From Purshia tridentata (taxonomy: Eukaryota > Streptophyta > Magnoliopsida > Rosales > Rosaceae), in assembly GCA_003254885.1 (NCBI GenBank), contig QANT01008766.1:1-21650 (forward strand): a DNA stretch of 21,650 nucleotides. The letters are read 5' to 3'. The notes below the pieces were generated by a model. The model saw only the letters and a program-made list of their open reading frames with translations, did no database searches and was not told the DNA's origin. Shown one piece after another: positions 9,342 through 20,890 of the stretch. Positions within the stretch are counted from its first letter, which is position 1; each line of letters opens with the position of its first letter. A program made the position numbers and the translations under genes.

Positions 9342-11489
9342 AGATAATTTTAAAGCTAGATTAAATAATCAAATAAAATAAGATTATAAAATCACTTATC
9401 TTTGTATTGAATTGAGGCATGCATTACATGGGCTTTCTCTTATGATGTTCTTCCCCCAAGATTGAATGACCTTTACATGGTCATAAGATTGTGATTAATG
9501 TATGTAGATCACTAACTACGCTTAAATTAGCTAAAAAAAGGTTGCTTATATGATCAACTCTTTTATATGAAATATATTATATTATATCATAGACCTATCA
9601 TGGGTTGTGCTATAAGTGGAAGTTTTATTACACTTTTTATTTATGATAGGGGTTATAAGTTGAAGTTCGGGATTCAAGTTTGGTCAATTTTGTCTATATA
9701 GTTTCAGAACTGTTGCCATTTGATACACATTTGCATTAATTTGGTTGAAGAAAATAGGATGTGCATGAGTACGAGTACGATAGTGACACTGAAACTAAAT
9801 TGCCTAAAAAGTATGAAATAACCTCATTCATGTACTTTATGTTCTATTTTCATCAAATAAATTGACGAAATTAAGAGGCATGTTCTTTGATTTCAACTAT
9901 TAAGAACTTGTAACAAAATGACATGAACTTTAGTGGTCCTTGAGTTTAAGCCCCCGAGATACATATCGGTGCAGTTTTACTCTACATGCTAACAAAAGAA
10001 ATAATGTTATTTGTTCACATCTAATTAATTATATTTGTTGACCATTTTATGTGGCAACTAATGTGGTCATGTCATGTTAATTAATAAAATAAATTAATAT
10101 AAATTTTATCAATTAAGTGTGTACAAATAACATTAGTTATAACCGGAAATTAGAGATTTGGAGCCTAGAACCTCTTGAAACAATATGACAAGTACTAAAC
10201 TTCAAAAACTAAAATATCAACATGAGCTAACAGACCCACTTTGGTCATGGAAATTTGTGAACCTAAGCTCAGGTTCTCCGTCTTACCTACCCTACGGTTC
10301 AATTGGGTTTGCCGGAAACCCAGTTCGGATGTGTACCACAGTTCACGCGCCAAGTATATATAATGTTACAGACTTCAGTAGATTTCAGAATGCAGATGTG
10401 ACAAAGAGAGCTTTCATCCTATTTCGGTAAATTTCAAAATTTCAATTGTATTCATTTCTTATTACATTTCTTCAAATATAAGATTATATTTATACATACA
10501 GCTTCTCTGTAGCATTACCATTCTCGTGGAGTACAAAGGGGTAATTTAGGAGTAGCATATTTACAGTCACTAACTGTCCATTGGGCCCATTACCCAGCTA
10601 AATCTTGACCAAGTTAGTGAAAGATCAGGCAGGTTAGGATCGCACTGAGGTTCAGAGTAGATTTGCTTTCCATAAAGGTAATTACACCTTACAGTGATGC
10701 TGTGATGCTAGCCTTTGTTTTTGTTTACTTTTCCTAAAGTTTGTGTTGGTGGTGGGTTGTCCTTCAAAGCTTGAATATCTGAACTTTGACAATATGTCTG
10801 TCCTTAACTCCCCATTTATTTCTTGGAATAAATTTAGATTCACGCATTATACAAGTGGCGTAGGGGGGGTGGTGGAAGAAATTAAAGAAGACAATGCTGA
10901 AGAATAGCTACTTATTATTAATTTTATAATCTATCAAATAAATGCAGACCACAACATCATTCATGACTAACACCAAAACATTCTGCTTCCTTGGAAATGT
11001 GTGGGACTCTGGATCTAAATGAAGAAGCCTATCATCCTAATTATGGCATGTGTGTTGGAGCAGAAAAAAACAAAGAGAAAAAAAAAAATTCTAAATGTTC
11101 TTTTTATTATATTTCCTTCTCTTTAAGCTATGCACTTGGTGGGTGTAGGGTTCTTCTGCTTTGATGCCCCTTTTTCTTTAGTTGGTTGATCCTTCCACAG
11201 CATCCTCTCTTCTAAGTATTATTCAATGTTTAACCTTTTGGACTATGCATCTGCGATTCTCTTACAAAATCTTTTGCTTCTATGGGAGCCTTACCTGGAA
11301 TTTTCTTTGTATTCGAAGACTTGCAAAAGTTCTTTCCTTTCTGCATCCCACTACTCCCTTTGACATGCTTGTAATGAACGGAACAAATATACTGGCTGCT
11401 GCTTCAGCTGGATGTGTTGATGACCATGGTAGTATCATCTAATTTACTTGTCCTTCTAAAAGGTTCATGCGCTTCATATACAAATAAAT
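9342..11489. other. Convergent intergenic spacer between BT4 and FH6
   Basis: Both genes end toward this spacer. It is AT-rich with scattered open frames, such as those at 10185-10430 and 11182-11442, which show no protein similarity I recognise and no supportive context. A MITE-like element lies at 10002-10135. A hairpin with arms AATTGGGTTT / AAACCCAGTT sits at 10301-10325. On the - strand an AATAAA (11108-11103) is a candidate FH6 poly(A) signal about 380 bases after its stop codon. Confidence 0.6.
10002..10135. mobile_element. MITE-like element with about 19-bp terminal inverted repeats
   Basis: TAATGTTATTTGTTCACAT at 10002-10020 matches the reverse complement of GTGTGTACAAATAACATTA at 10117-10135 at 17 of 19 positions. 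The inner 96 bp is non-coding and AT-rich, with further partial self-complementarity (GACCAT / GTGGTC). The outer TA on each side could be a TA target duplication, which would fit a Tc1/mariner (Stowaway-type) or PIF/Harbinger-like MITE, but the terminal sequence is not diagnostic. Confidence 0.6.
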
Positions 11490-14400
11490 TCACGGCGACA
11501 AGCTTTCATCATCCGAACTGCTATCTTGTCTCACATTATACCTGTTGAGAACTGGTAGAGAAGCAGTTGCAGCTATTCGGAATGATCTAGCAGAGCCCAC
11601 CATTGTTTTATCCTGCATCCTCCCCACTTCCTTGCACACTTGGTCCAATATGTTTAAAAAATCTCTTACAATCATGAAGATTCGGAAAGGATGGGCTTCC
11701 TCCTTTGCTGTATCCCCATGAAAATATTCTGTGACCTCTTTCACCAGAAATAAAGCCTTTCTTTCATCAGCCTTGATCCTAAGAATTTCCTCCTCGGCCT
11801 CTTTTAGAAATAGCTTCATTGAGTTGAAGAATTTCCCTTGCATGTCTGGTTTCTCATATTGCAAAACCAGTCTGACCTTCTCGAGCCCCATTTCAAGCTT
11901 TGATACATAGCTACTTAGGACATCTGAGTCCATTCCTGCTGCTTTTTTGACGTTGCTAAGGTCTCTGCCCAGCCCCGCCACCATTTGCAATCCTTGCTTT
12001 TTGAAATCATCTTCCTTTGTCTTGGTGGGCATTCTTGGATCATTCTCATTTGTAGGATCAGCAGCTGTACCTTCAGATCTTATAATCTCTTGGACCACAA
12101 AATGGAGTAATGTGGTCTTTCCATCAGTTCCCTTTATGTCAACTAGTTTTAAGAGTGTATCAAGTTTAAAAGCTTTAGCATCACCACGATTGGTCCCAAC
12201 ATTCATTCGGTTCCCTGTCCTGAGAACAGCTTCAAGGAGTTTGAGGAATAATCGGCTGTTCTTTAATTCTTCACTTGCTTCCTGAAGAATGATAAGACCT
12301 TAGGTGTGACTTTTTATGCCAATATTCATGGAATTAAGAGCTCAAGAAAGAAATAGGTGTAAATTTTACTCAAAATACCTCTAGTGTTTGAAAAGACTTC
12401 CTCAGGTACTTTACTTCCGTATCAAAGTTTGCTCTGTATAGCATTGCCTCAACTCTTTTAAAGGCAAATGGGATATCAAGCACTGCCTTCAGAAAACGTT
12501 CGGCAGACCCTAATTTTGAGACGTCACCCGGGTAGTCTCGAAGTTTAATTTCTTCTTCCTTAGTTGGAGCCATCTTTACCAGAGTTTCCAAAAGCTCGGC
12601 ACCCAAGCCTTCGGGGTTACCTGTTGTTTCCAAGCACACAATGCACATGATTTAGAAAAATAATACCATGGAAAAACAGTAACTAGTTTCTTCCTTAATG
12701 CTCTAGTGAGTGTTATATGTAGACATCATGTCATTTTCAAGTGGATAATCTGCAACATGCTGATATATAAGAAAATTTGTTTTGTTATGGATTATTATCC
12801 ACCCACTTGACTCTTTTGACTCATGTAATAGGTGACATTGGGATGTGGCTTTTCTATGTGCTTGTATTGTCAGTTCTTACGAATATTAATGTTTGGAAGG
12901 TTGTTTCTGTTTATCAGAATGTGATACATAATGGATTAAAGGGGTTAGAGTGGACTATAAGATGGCAGCAACTGTTTTGCAAAAACATGTGCCTTTGATC
13001 TAGATTTAACATGTCAATGAATTTCTCTGTGGCTAAAAAATATGCAAACCAAGACTACACACACAGAGCTTTAAGAATGTTATTAGTTGGATTACAGTCT
13101 AGTGTAAACATCTTCTTTTGTTTTTTTTCAAGTCTAGTGTAAACATCAGTTGCAGTAATTATTGTTTTTGCAGTTAAAAGATAGGTACAACTATTTGAAA
13201 CTGATTTATGCATATCTTCTCTTTGATTGGAGGACAATTTTCAGTTTCATAAATGAAAGAAATGAAAAGAATTGACATTGAAAAAGAAAAGGCCAATAAA
13301 TTATTGTTTTCACAGTGAAATATAGAAACTATAATAAGTTAAAAGTTTTCATCTAAGCAGGGCAGTGTATTCCTGCCGACAAATATTTTACATGGATACA
13401 TGGGTCATGAGCTTCTAATGGAAAACTTTAAAGACAATAGATAATGGTCAAAAGGGAGGTTTTAGTTTTAGGGGACATTTAAAATTATGTTGGACAAATT
13501 TCTGGCTTATTATAAGGTCAACTTTGAACAGCGAAACAAGAATTAAGGGCAGAAGATATATGGTGATGGATTGTTAATGGTAGGATTTCAAAACCATCAA
13601 TGGTGAGCCCATTAGTGATGGCTGATGTTAGTAATTTATCTTATGGATGCTTTTCAGTCTAACTACCCTTTTTCTCCTTTTCAAGGATTAGTTTTGTCTG
13701 ATCTTAATGTCTTATAGGTCTTTTCACTGTTTTAGAGTCTTTTGCTTTCTCTCCCTCTTTTCCTTATAATTCAAAACTGACATAATGATGTAAGTGGAAT
13801 CATACTCTTAAACTGTTTACTCTTCTTTTCCAAGCAACAATGATTTCTGTTTTTCACATCCTCCATTATCATCTTCTTAATCTTCTTGGCCTAAAATACA
13901 ATGCAATCCTCCTAACAATTTGTGTAACTAGAAATTTATTTGATTCAGTATACTGGAATAGTTTAAGCATTCATGATATATGCGTTTTATGAGTCAGGAC
14001 AATGGAAAGTGAATATACAAATTGCAGTTAGGTGTTCTTGGGAGTCCTAACAATATTGCTACTTCTTCAGTAAGTTGTGGAAAATATAAATTTAATTTGT
14101 TGAAAAATTTTCTTTATCACTTTAAGTAGAATACAGGAGCAAATCACTCATCAGAAATGGGAAAGAACATATCACTTACCATCTAAAAGCGCTTCAACGA
14201 CCTCATCTCTTGCTACATTCAGTGCTCTTAGCAATATAGCTATGTTTTGTGACTTCTTTGGGTCCAAAACCCTGTTTTCCTGCGGAACAGGAGGAAGAAC
14301 TGATCTTCTAGTAGTCTGCTCTTTCGGAACCGCATTCGTTGTGGAATTGCAGCCGAAAAGAGTCTCCATCATGTCCTCGTTTAATCTGCAAACAAAATTA

Positions 14401-16010
14401 GACATCACCAAAATCAGAACTTTGCATATCAGAGTAAAAAACAAACCACCTTATGCAAGACTAAAGTCTGCTGAACTGAACTGAACTGAACTGAATCTAC
14501 TTACTGAAATGAGCTTGATTACCACCTTATGCAAGACTAAAGTCTGCTGAACTGAATCTACTTACTGAAATGAGCTTGATTTCAGCTGGTCCCATACTGT
14601 AGCTCGGTCCGAGGTTGCCCGAACCTTGTCCCAGTGCAGAGCCTTTAACTTGGGTTTTGTCCCTCCCGAATCATCAGCATCAAAACTTGGCTCTGAAGAG
14701 ACTGAACTTTGATCAACTCTTTGAGCAGGCTGTCTTGCCCCATTTTCAAAAGAGGCTTTTGGGGTTGATGTAAATGAGGATTGTGGCTTTGGTGGAGGTG
14801 GCTTTACAGAAAAAATGGTCTCCGAATCCCCAACTTCCTGCGGTGGCCGTGACGGCGGCGGTGGCGGAGGAGGTGGAACCGGAGCTCTAGATACTTGCTG
14901 GGTCGGGTTGCTTATTGCCTGCAGCCGCGCCATGTTTGGTGGTGGTGGTGGGGTTGAGAATTTGGGCCTCTTATAAGACACTGTTTGTTGGGCATGATGT
15001 ATTGGAATTGGTGGCGGCGGAGGCGGTGGCGGAGCAGCCCGGTTTGTAGTGGAAGTAACAGAAAAACGGGACTTCGGAGAAGTTCTTTTGGAATGAGGGA
15101 CTGAATTTATAGCAGCAATCTGAGCGCCATTGTTAACCACATGAATGTTGTTACTGCTCTGCTTCGGCGTGTAAAAGCTGTCCTCGTAGCTGACAGACGA
15201 GCACTGCGGCGAGTGAAAGGCGGTATCGTGGCTCTCCTCGTCGTCGGACGACGACATGGGAGACGGCGAATTGAGGTGGTTCCGAGGAGGAGGAGGCTTC
15301 GACAGAGGCGGCAGCGGCTGCAACTCGGGACTCGGCCTGTAGCGATCCGATAACTTCACCGAGTTGAGCTTCCGGTACGGGGAGCGGTTGGCCAACAATT
15401 CGGGCGTGGCTCCACTCACGGCTTCGCTGCTGGTCGATGTTCGGCTGGGCTCGACGGTCCCGATGTAGAGGAAGCTGGAGGGCGGCGCTCGCGAAGAATC
15501 GTCGTGGAACCTCTGGGAATTGAGGTCGGCGCCGCCATTGACGAGCTTCTGGGACTCTGAGGGATTTTTGACGCGGTGGCGGTAGAGGAAGAATGCGAGG
15601 GCGGAGAGCATGCCGAGCGTGACGATGCCGACGGAGATGGCAATGGCGACTTTCTTGGTGGGTTTGGTTGGCTGCGGTGCCTGTGGGAACGGTACGGTGG
15701 TGCCATTGACTGGTGGTGCGGGGGATTGACTCTGATCCGGGGTAGGTCCCGTTGGCAATTCGTGGAAGAATGGCTGGTCGGGGATGTCTGGAGGCGGTGG
15801 CGGTGGCGGTGGTAGTGGGGGGGATTCTGTGTCCGGCGGAGGGGCAGAGCTGTCTGGGAACAACGGTTGGTGTAGAATTCTTCTGTGAGTTTGATTGTGA
15901 TGATGGTGATGAGCAGAAGCAGCAGCAGGAATTAGAGTGACGGAGAGAGACAGTGATAGAACGAAGCAGGAGAAAAGGGTGGAATGATGATGATGAGGTC
16001 TCAATTTCAT
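11490..16010 (-). CDS. FH6: Class I formin-like protein 6 (FH6)
   Basis: Exons on the - strand are 16010-14566, 14385-14180, 12620-12379 and 12281-11490. All are GT-AG and in phase, giving 894 residues, near the roughly 900 I recall for Arabidopsis FH6. In order: signal peptide (about 1-33); a short wall-side segment with His34-38 and a proline run (56-75); one membrane helix (121-143) followed by a basic stop (YRHRVK); a Ser/Pro-rich cytosolic linker; FH1 with polyproline blocks near 327-334, 354-358, 379-387 and 404-407; and FH2 from about 451 ([10 protein letters not shown]) to about 860, including the signature [11 protein letters not shown] (654-664). FH1 delivers profilin-actin and the FH2 dimer nucleates and caps actin filaments; class I formins do this at the plasma membrane, anchored toward the wall. 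Arabidopsis FH6 is known for plasma-membrane location and induction in nematode-induced giant cells. The ATG context (CCACCATGA) is favourable. The tail [10 protein letters not shown] is acidic. The closest alternatives are other class I formins (FH1, FH8); the BT4 neighbour favours FH6. Confidence 0.95.
12621..14179 (-). other. FH6 intron 2 (1559 bp)
   Basis: Donor GATG|GTAAGT (14180/14179) and acceptor AACAACAG|GTAAC (12621/12620) split a Gly codon in the conserved DGNPEG segment of FH2. The intron is AT-rich with no internal gene. A 17-bp direct repeat (AGTCTAGTGTAAACATC) occurs at 13096-13112 and 13131-13147. Confidence 0.85.
14445..14581 (-). repeat. Tandem duplication of the FH6 exon 1/intron 1 junction
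   Basis: Positions 14445-14520 (76 bp) and 14521-14581 (61 bp) are identical except that the first has five CTGAA units and the second two. Each copy carries the same 5' splice site, ACTTAC on the + strand (14499-14504 and 14560-14565), and the last 16 exon bases. The exon-proximal donor (14565) joins in frame to exon 2. The distal donor (14504) would add 61 bases and hit TAA at once. Identity between copies suggests a recent event or an assembly artefact. Confidence 0.9.
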
Positions 16011-16400
16011 GGTGGGAAATTTAATGGGTTGGAGTTGTTTTCTTCTTTTGTTTCACCCAATTCATCTCTCTGGTTTTGCTTCTTCTTCTTTTCTTTATCT
16101 TTCTGATTCTTCTCTGTTTGGAAAGACAGAAACTGGAAGAGAGAGAAAAGAGAAAGTGTGAGTGAGTGGGAGGGGAAGCTTCTTTTGGCTGCAAGATCTG
16201 GGATGCGGATGCTTTCGCCCAAGTAGCTGCTGACCGCAGCAGAAGCCGCATTTCTTCTTTTTTTTTTTTCTATTTTGTTTTCTTATGGATTATTAATTGC
16301 TCTTTGCAAAACTTAACGTGCAAAAATCAATAAATATTTTATTATTGAGATCTCTTCCAAATTATTTTTAAATTAATAGAAATCCAAAAATTTTTATTCT
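16011..16400 (-). promoter_or_regulatory. FH6 5'UTR and proximal promoter
   Basis: Upstream of the FH6 start the - strand is rich in CT stretches (the tract around 16140-16180 resembles a plant Y patch), then AG-rich toward the ATG. A TATTTA-type element lies near 16332-16340 but no canonical TATA box stands out, so the transcription start cannot be placed; it is probably between 16180 and 16310. A poly-A tract on this strand occupies 16258-16270. Confidence 0.45.
16021..16065 (-). CDS. 14-codon upstream ORF before FH6
   Basis: An ATG at 16065-16063 (- strand) opens the frame [14 protein letters not shown] and stops at 16023-16021, ten bases before the FH6 ATG. It lies close enough to be in any plausible leader. 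If transcription begins above 16251, an in-frame ATG there extends it to 76 codons. Such a frame can lower main-frame translation; no peptide conservation can be judged here. Confidence 0.4.
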   Translation of the reverse strand: MNWVKQKKKTTPTH

Positions 16401-16850
16401 CAACCAGTAGAACAATCTCAAGTAACTCTAGTAAAAGTTTAACAAATTACTTCCTTTTTTTATTTAGTATTTTTACAGTGGGGTAGCTTTTAGAAATGGC
16501 AAGGAATGAGAGTGAGTCTGCAGTGAGAATCTACTTTGGTGGTTGTTTAGCAAATAAATAGACGATGATGACCAGGCAGTGGTAGTGATTTTAAAAAAGG
16601 GGTCACGTTGATGTCTCTTGTTGTCCATTTTTAATTGTTTTTACCTTTCGTTGAGGCCGAGGACATGGCCCAAGGGCAAGGCACATATTCCATTAATGTC
16701 TCCACTTCCTGCCGTTGGATCCTGTGTCACCCTACTTTACTGCCTTTAAAGTTCCCAGCCACGTGCCCTGATCCCCTGCAAACGCGACCACACAGCTATA
16801 CAGTGAGATCCATAAGACAACCCCCACGTGTCTTTCTTGTTGAATAGGCT
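16401..16850 (-). promoter_or_regulatory. FH6 distal upstream region with two G-boxes
   Basis: CACGTG occurs at 16760-16765 and 16825-16830, about 750 and 815 bases upstream of the FH6 start codon. The surrounding 16640-16850 is less AT-rich than its flanks. A small + strand open frame covers it, but the translation is unlike any protein I know and is probably chance. G-boxes are palindromic, so they could serve a gene in either direction. Confidence 0.4.
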
Positions 16851-19800
16851 TCTATCTTGGGGTCTTGATCGATGGGTATTGGACGGATACGACACAGTTG
16901 GAATTGGGTGAGCTACAGTGAGTTTGAGGTTTGTGTATTTTCTATTTGGGTCTATTCATATAATATTAACTTCATTCGGGCATGACTGTTGGTAATATAT
17001 TACAAATTTACAACTGGATTAATTTACACTAATGTAAAGTTGGTTTTGGATTAGAGATGTCCACATGTAATTTTGGGGATAAGTTAGTTTAATTTTTTTT
17101 ATATGATCCACTCTCCTAATACAAGATTGCCACCTCAAAATCTTGAGGTATAAGGTATATTTGACCATTTTTATGTTCACCAAGTTTCAAACCTTTTTTT
17201 TCTAATACAAGGAAAGGAAGAGGATTCTAATTCGAGTATGTAGAGGGAAGCTTTTGTCTCCGATTAACTTAGTCAATCTCAATTTATCACTAAGTTTCAA
17301 ACCTACAATATTCATCGTGTATAGTGCAGCTCATTTAACATGAGGACAAAATATTTAATAGTTGGATTTAATACGATTGTGAAATTAATCATTCATTGAA
17401 GTAACTCATATTTATTATCTCTCACTTATCCTTCATATTAAGGACTCATATAAGATATAAAATATTATTTTCTTGTAATGGTATGTATTTAAAGGTTTTA
17501 TTTATTTACATGAAAGCTATGATACCTCAGCTTTCTTATGTGGCAATTAATATAACATTCATTTTTATTTATATTATGGACAATTTGAACAATAAAAGAG
17601 TATTTCATTTACAAAGATGTCTTCAACAAAAATAAAGATAAACACCTCATTGAGTAAGAAAAACATGTGAGTCATCATCACATGCTACGTAAGAAAACAT
17701 ATGATCCATATTAACTTGGACATAAGTAAATTACACTTTTAGGTAATTTTGAGTTGTCTTACAATAATGTTGGGGAAAAGTTAGATGGCCTCTAAGTTAA
17801 CGTTTTGTTGTTTGTGCTTTCTTAGTTTCTTTCTCTGATAGATTGATCCACCGACCCTCTCTGTATATCTCTCTCTCTTTTTTTTTTTTTTTTGTGGGGG
17901 ACCTGCACTGCACACGCCCAAGAGCATATATGCTTTATCACTTTTCTTTGTGACTTTTTCTTTTGCAATTAAAATTGTAATCGCAAGAACAATGTTCTCC
18001 TCGTATATGTGGTTTATAGTTCTACGAGAATGAGTGGTTGTTGAATAAAAAATTTCTTGCAAGTTTTTGTTTGTCAATGCCTATATGTCCACATCTCCAA
18101 TTGGCCAAAGGTTGTCCAAATTGTGCTTTTGAATTGCTAAAGTCCTTTTATTTAATTTTCTATTTTATTGTTTTCTTGGGCATGATCCTTGGCTTGGACA
18201 CAATGAATTATCCATATACCAAGGGATCATGTTATTGATGAGTGCATGATCTGTTTTTCCCTGTTAAACCACAAATGCATATTTTATACAAAAACAAAAA
18301 CGAAATGAAATGACAATAAACCCCAAAATAAATATGGAATACAAATTTTATATCGAGAAAGATCAACGAAAGAGATCATGTGAGGATTGAGGAATAGGAA
18401 AGATTTATATGATTTAATGATTATTAACATATGTGATTTTGTCCAAAGTGGTATAAAATAGTGCAAAATGGTAAAAAATGGCCCAAAAATGTCCTTAAAA
18501 AAGACTCAAAATGTGGTTCAATTTATGTTCGGTAAAGATTTAATCCGAATCGGACTGAACTAGTTTTTCGGAACGATTCAGTATTTGGTTTATTATTTTA
18601 AATTTTGATTTCGATTTTTGTAAAGACTAACTGGAGAAGTTCTATTCGGTACTTAATTATCATTTTTTATTCGGTTCGGTTTGGTTTTCCAGTTCTAATA
18701 AGACATATCAAGTATAGCAAGTCACTTTATACACCATGTCATCGAATACAAATATGTATATTTATGTTCCAGAAAGTGAATAATGTACATCGATTACTTG
18801 TCAAATAAGTCCAGTAACGTAATTAAGAATTAACATAATTAATTACTTAAATTTGTAGTTTAATAAGTATTGAAAGAGAACATATGATAACTTACCGATT
18901 AAAAAACACACAATAAGATATTACCATCTCAGCACGTAATACATGTTATGCTTCTGACAGAGTGTAAACAGGTGTATATCAGGAATAAGACCAAAGGGCC
19001 AGTCCTTAATTACATATTTAAGCTGATTACCAATTAATTGGCTGTTTTAATTAATAGTTGCTATATTTAAGTTAAGATCCTATTGACCGACAGTTCTAGT
19101 ACTAGGTGTTTGAGGGGGTTTTTTTTTTTTGGAAAAAACTTAGTGTTTGATTTGATCCTTCTTTAAAATGTACTTTTGGCGATATTTTATTGTTTTAAGT
19201 GTTCATATATATATATATATGCTCGAATCATGATATGATACCCTTTTAAATCATTGAAAAGGGTCCTCATACAAATACAAGTTAGGTTATTATTTATTGT
19301 GGTTGTGACAGAATTATCAAACAAAAGAACAAATAATGAAGATCAATTATTAGTGGCCGGTGGAATGTGCTGTAAACAAGCAAAGCGGTGTGATTTCTTT
19401 GCCAACTTGATGTCCTACTGTCTTGGAACCAATATTAAGCTTATGACTCTACCAATAAACTACTGGGAGCATCATAATTTAGCAACAGAATTTTCTAGAA
19501 GGAATTAGAATATTCTTTTAAAATTTACAAAATACAAAAAAACAGTGGTTATTTTTGGCAATTTGGGTCCAATTCCAGGAAGACAAATTAAGTTCATCAC
19601 AAGGCGTGTGGTACATGCATAAACCCTATTATGGGGTTGGTTGAATATATAACAGGAGAAGTTTTTTATTTTGTTTGTCAAGATTTAACGAAAAAAGAGT
19701 TAAATTGTAAAAAATGAGTTAATAATGTATATCAAATGAATCGGCAATTTATCCAAAATTGAAAGTTTCGAACTTAGAATCTCCTTAAACTATAACTCTT

Positions 19801-20765
19801 ATATCATATTTGAAAACATTATAAACTCATCAAAAATTTCAAATGGTTAGGAAGTTAGTAATAGGATGCATGCATATATACAATTTCGTTTATATAAGTG
19901 ATTGAGGATTAATTGTATTCAATGATTGGACATAATACAATTGGTGAGTGAGTTATTAAATTAAGAAATTACAAATTCAATCTAACAATAATTAGACATT
20001 ATCTTTCATAATTGCTCAAAATTTGTTCCTCGTATGAACAGGTGACAATGTATACAAGTTGGTCAAACATTGAAGGTAATGTGGCAAATAGAGGGTACCA
20101 GAGGTTCTAATCTCATGAGCCACGTCAAGCATCTGGCTTTGCTTCATGGCCATGCAATGAGAAAAGTAAATGGCAGATGGAGAGGGAGGCATTAAATTAA
20201 TTTCCCAATAATAATAATAATAATAACACAAACAATATCAACATTAATCATTCATGCAAAATCTGAAAACACACGCCAAGTATGTCCGGATATCATCTTT
20301 CTTTTTATTAGGACGATAGATTCATTCACAAGAATGCAATAATTGATTGAAATATGCCTAGTACCTTCCTACAAACACACTTCTTGTAATGCATTTGCAC
20401 AATATATTATTACATTTAGAAAATGAATAGAAAGTTCACTTGTATAGTTTTTTTTTGCTTAAATTCATCTTAATTTGTCGTTTATAAATAAAGAACATTA
20501 CATAAAAACCCTTACACACCCAAAACGAAGTTATATCCATGTAAGTAATCTAGACATGAAAGTGAAAGGACAAAAATGAGACCATAGATAATGATATGAC
20601 ATATGATGCCCAAGTGATGCCAAAACATCCGTTTCTTGATAAATATGCATGATAGTGGTGGAACCGTGGAAGTGATCATATTCTTAGGCACTTGTCACTC
20701 GGACTCCCCACTCCCTAGTCTACGATTGTGGACCAAACGCGAAATAATAACAAAAAAAAAGTACT
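16851..20765. other. Gene-free AT-rich intergenic sequence
   Basis: No frame in this 3.9-kb stretch shows recognisable protein content or splice structure. Simple repeats include a 16-base poly-T (17878-17893), (AT)8 at 19205-19220 and an AAT triplet run at 20207-20226. A short CCTCAA/TTGAGG palindrome lies near 17134-17149. Positions about 18520-18690 carry GGTTCGGTTTGG-like degenerate sequence, a type often seen in plant repeats. The rest shows nothing assignable. Confidence 0.6.
18520..18695. repeat. Degenerate TTCGGTT-type repeat patch
   Basis: Short related units (TTCGGTA, ATTCGGT, TTCGGTTCGGTTTGG) recur across this patch and are rare elsewhere in the window. Similar low-complexity CGGTT sequence is common in plant repeat elements. 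No terminal repeats or family assignment could be made. Confidence 0.35.
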
Positions 20766-20890
20766 ATTTTGCTCACTACAAAAAAATGTGGTGAGCATTA
20801 CTACTATATTAGGTGATTGACATGTGTCATTTGAAGAACACGTGTCAACTACCCAATATGGTAGTAATATTCGTTACTGGTGAGCAAAAT
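20766..20890. mobile_element. Near-complete foldback element, 125 bp
   Basis: The ends ATTTTGCTCAC (20766-20776) and GTGAGCAAAAT (20880-20890) are perfect 11-bp inverted repeats. Next, 20792-20813 pairs with 20850-20871 with few mismatches (core ATTACTAC). Finally TGACATGTGT and ACACGTGTCA pair near the centre. Almost the whole element can fold into one hairpin. An alternative inner hairpin, GCTCAC/GTGAGC, exists at its left end. It is either a MITE or a small-RNA-generating hairpin; no clear target duplication was seen. Confidence 0.7.

Noticed and set aside
11947..12285. A 112-residue + strand frame opposite FH6 exon 4
   Set aside because: It lies wholly antisense to the conserved FH2 domain and has no recognisable content of its own.
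15141..15940. Several open frames on the + strand opposite FH6 exon 1
   Set aside because: They are antisense shadows of the proline-, serine- and histidine-rich coding sequence. Their Arg/Gly/Trp-rich translations mirror Pro codons.
16635..16847. A 70-residue frame in the FH6 upstream region
   Set aside because: Single short frame with no similarity I recognise, in a patch better explained as promoter sequence.
19254..19508. An 84-residue + strand frame
   Set aside because: Isolated in gene-free DNA, with no recognisable domain and no supporting promoter.
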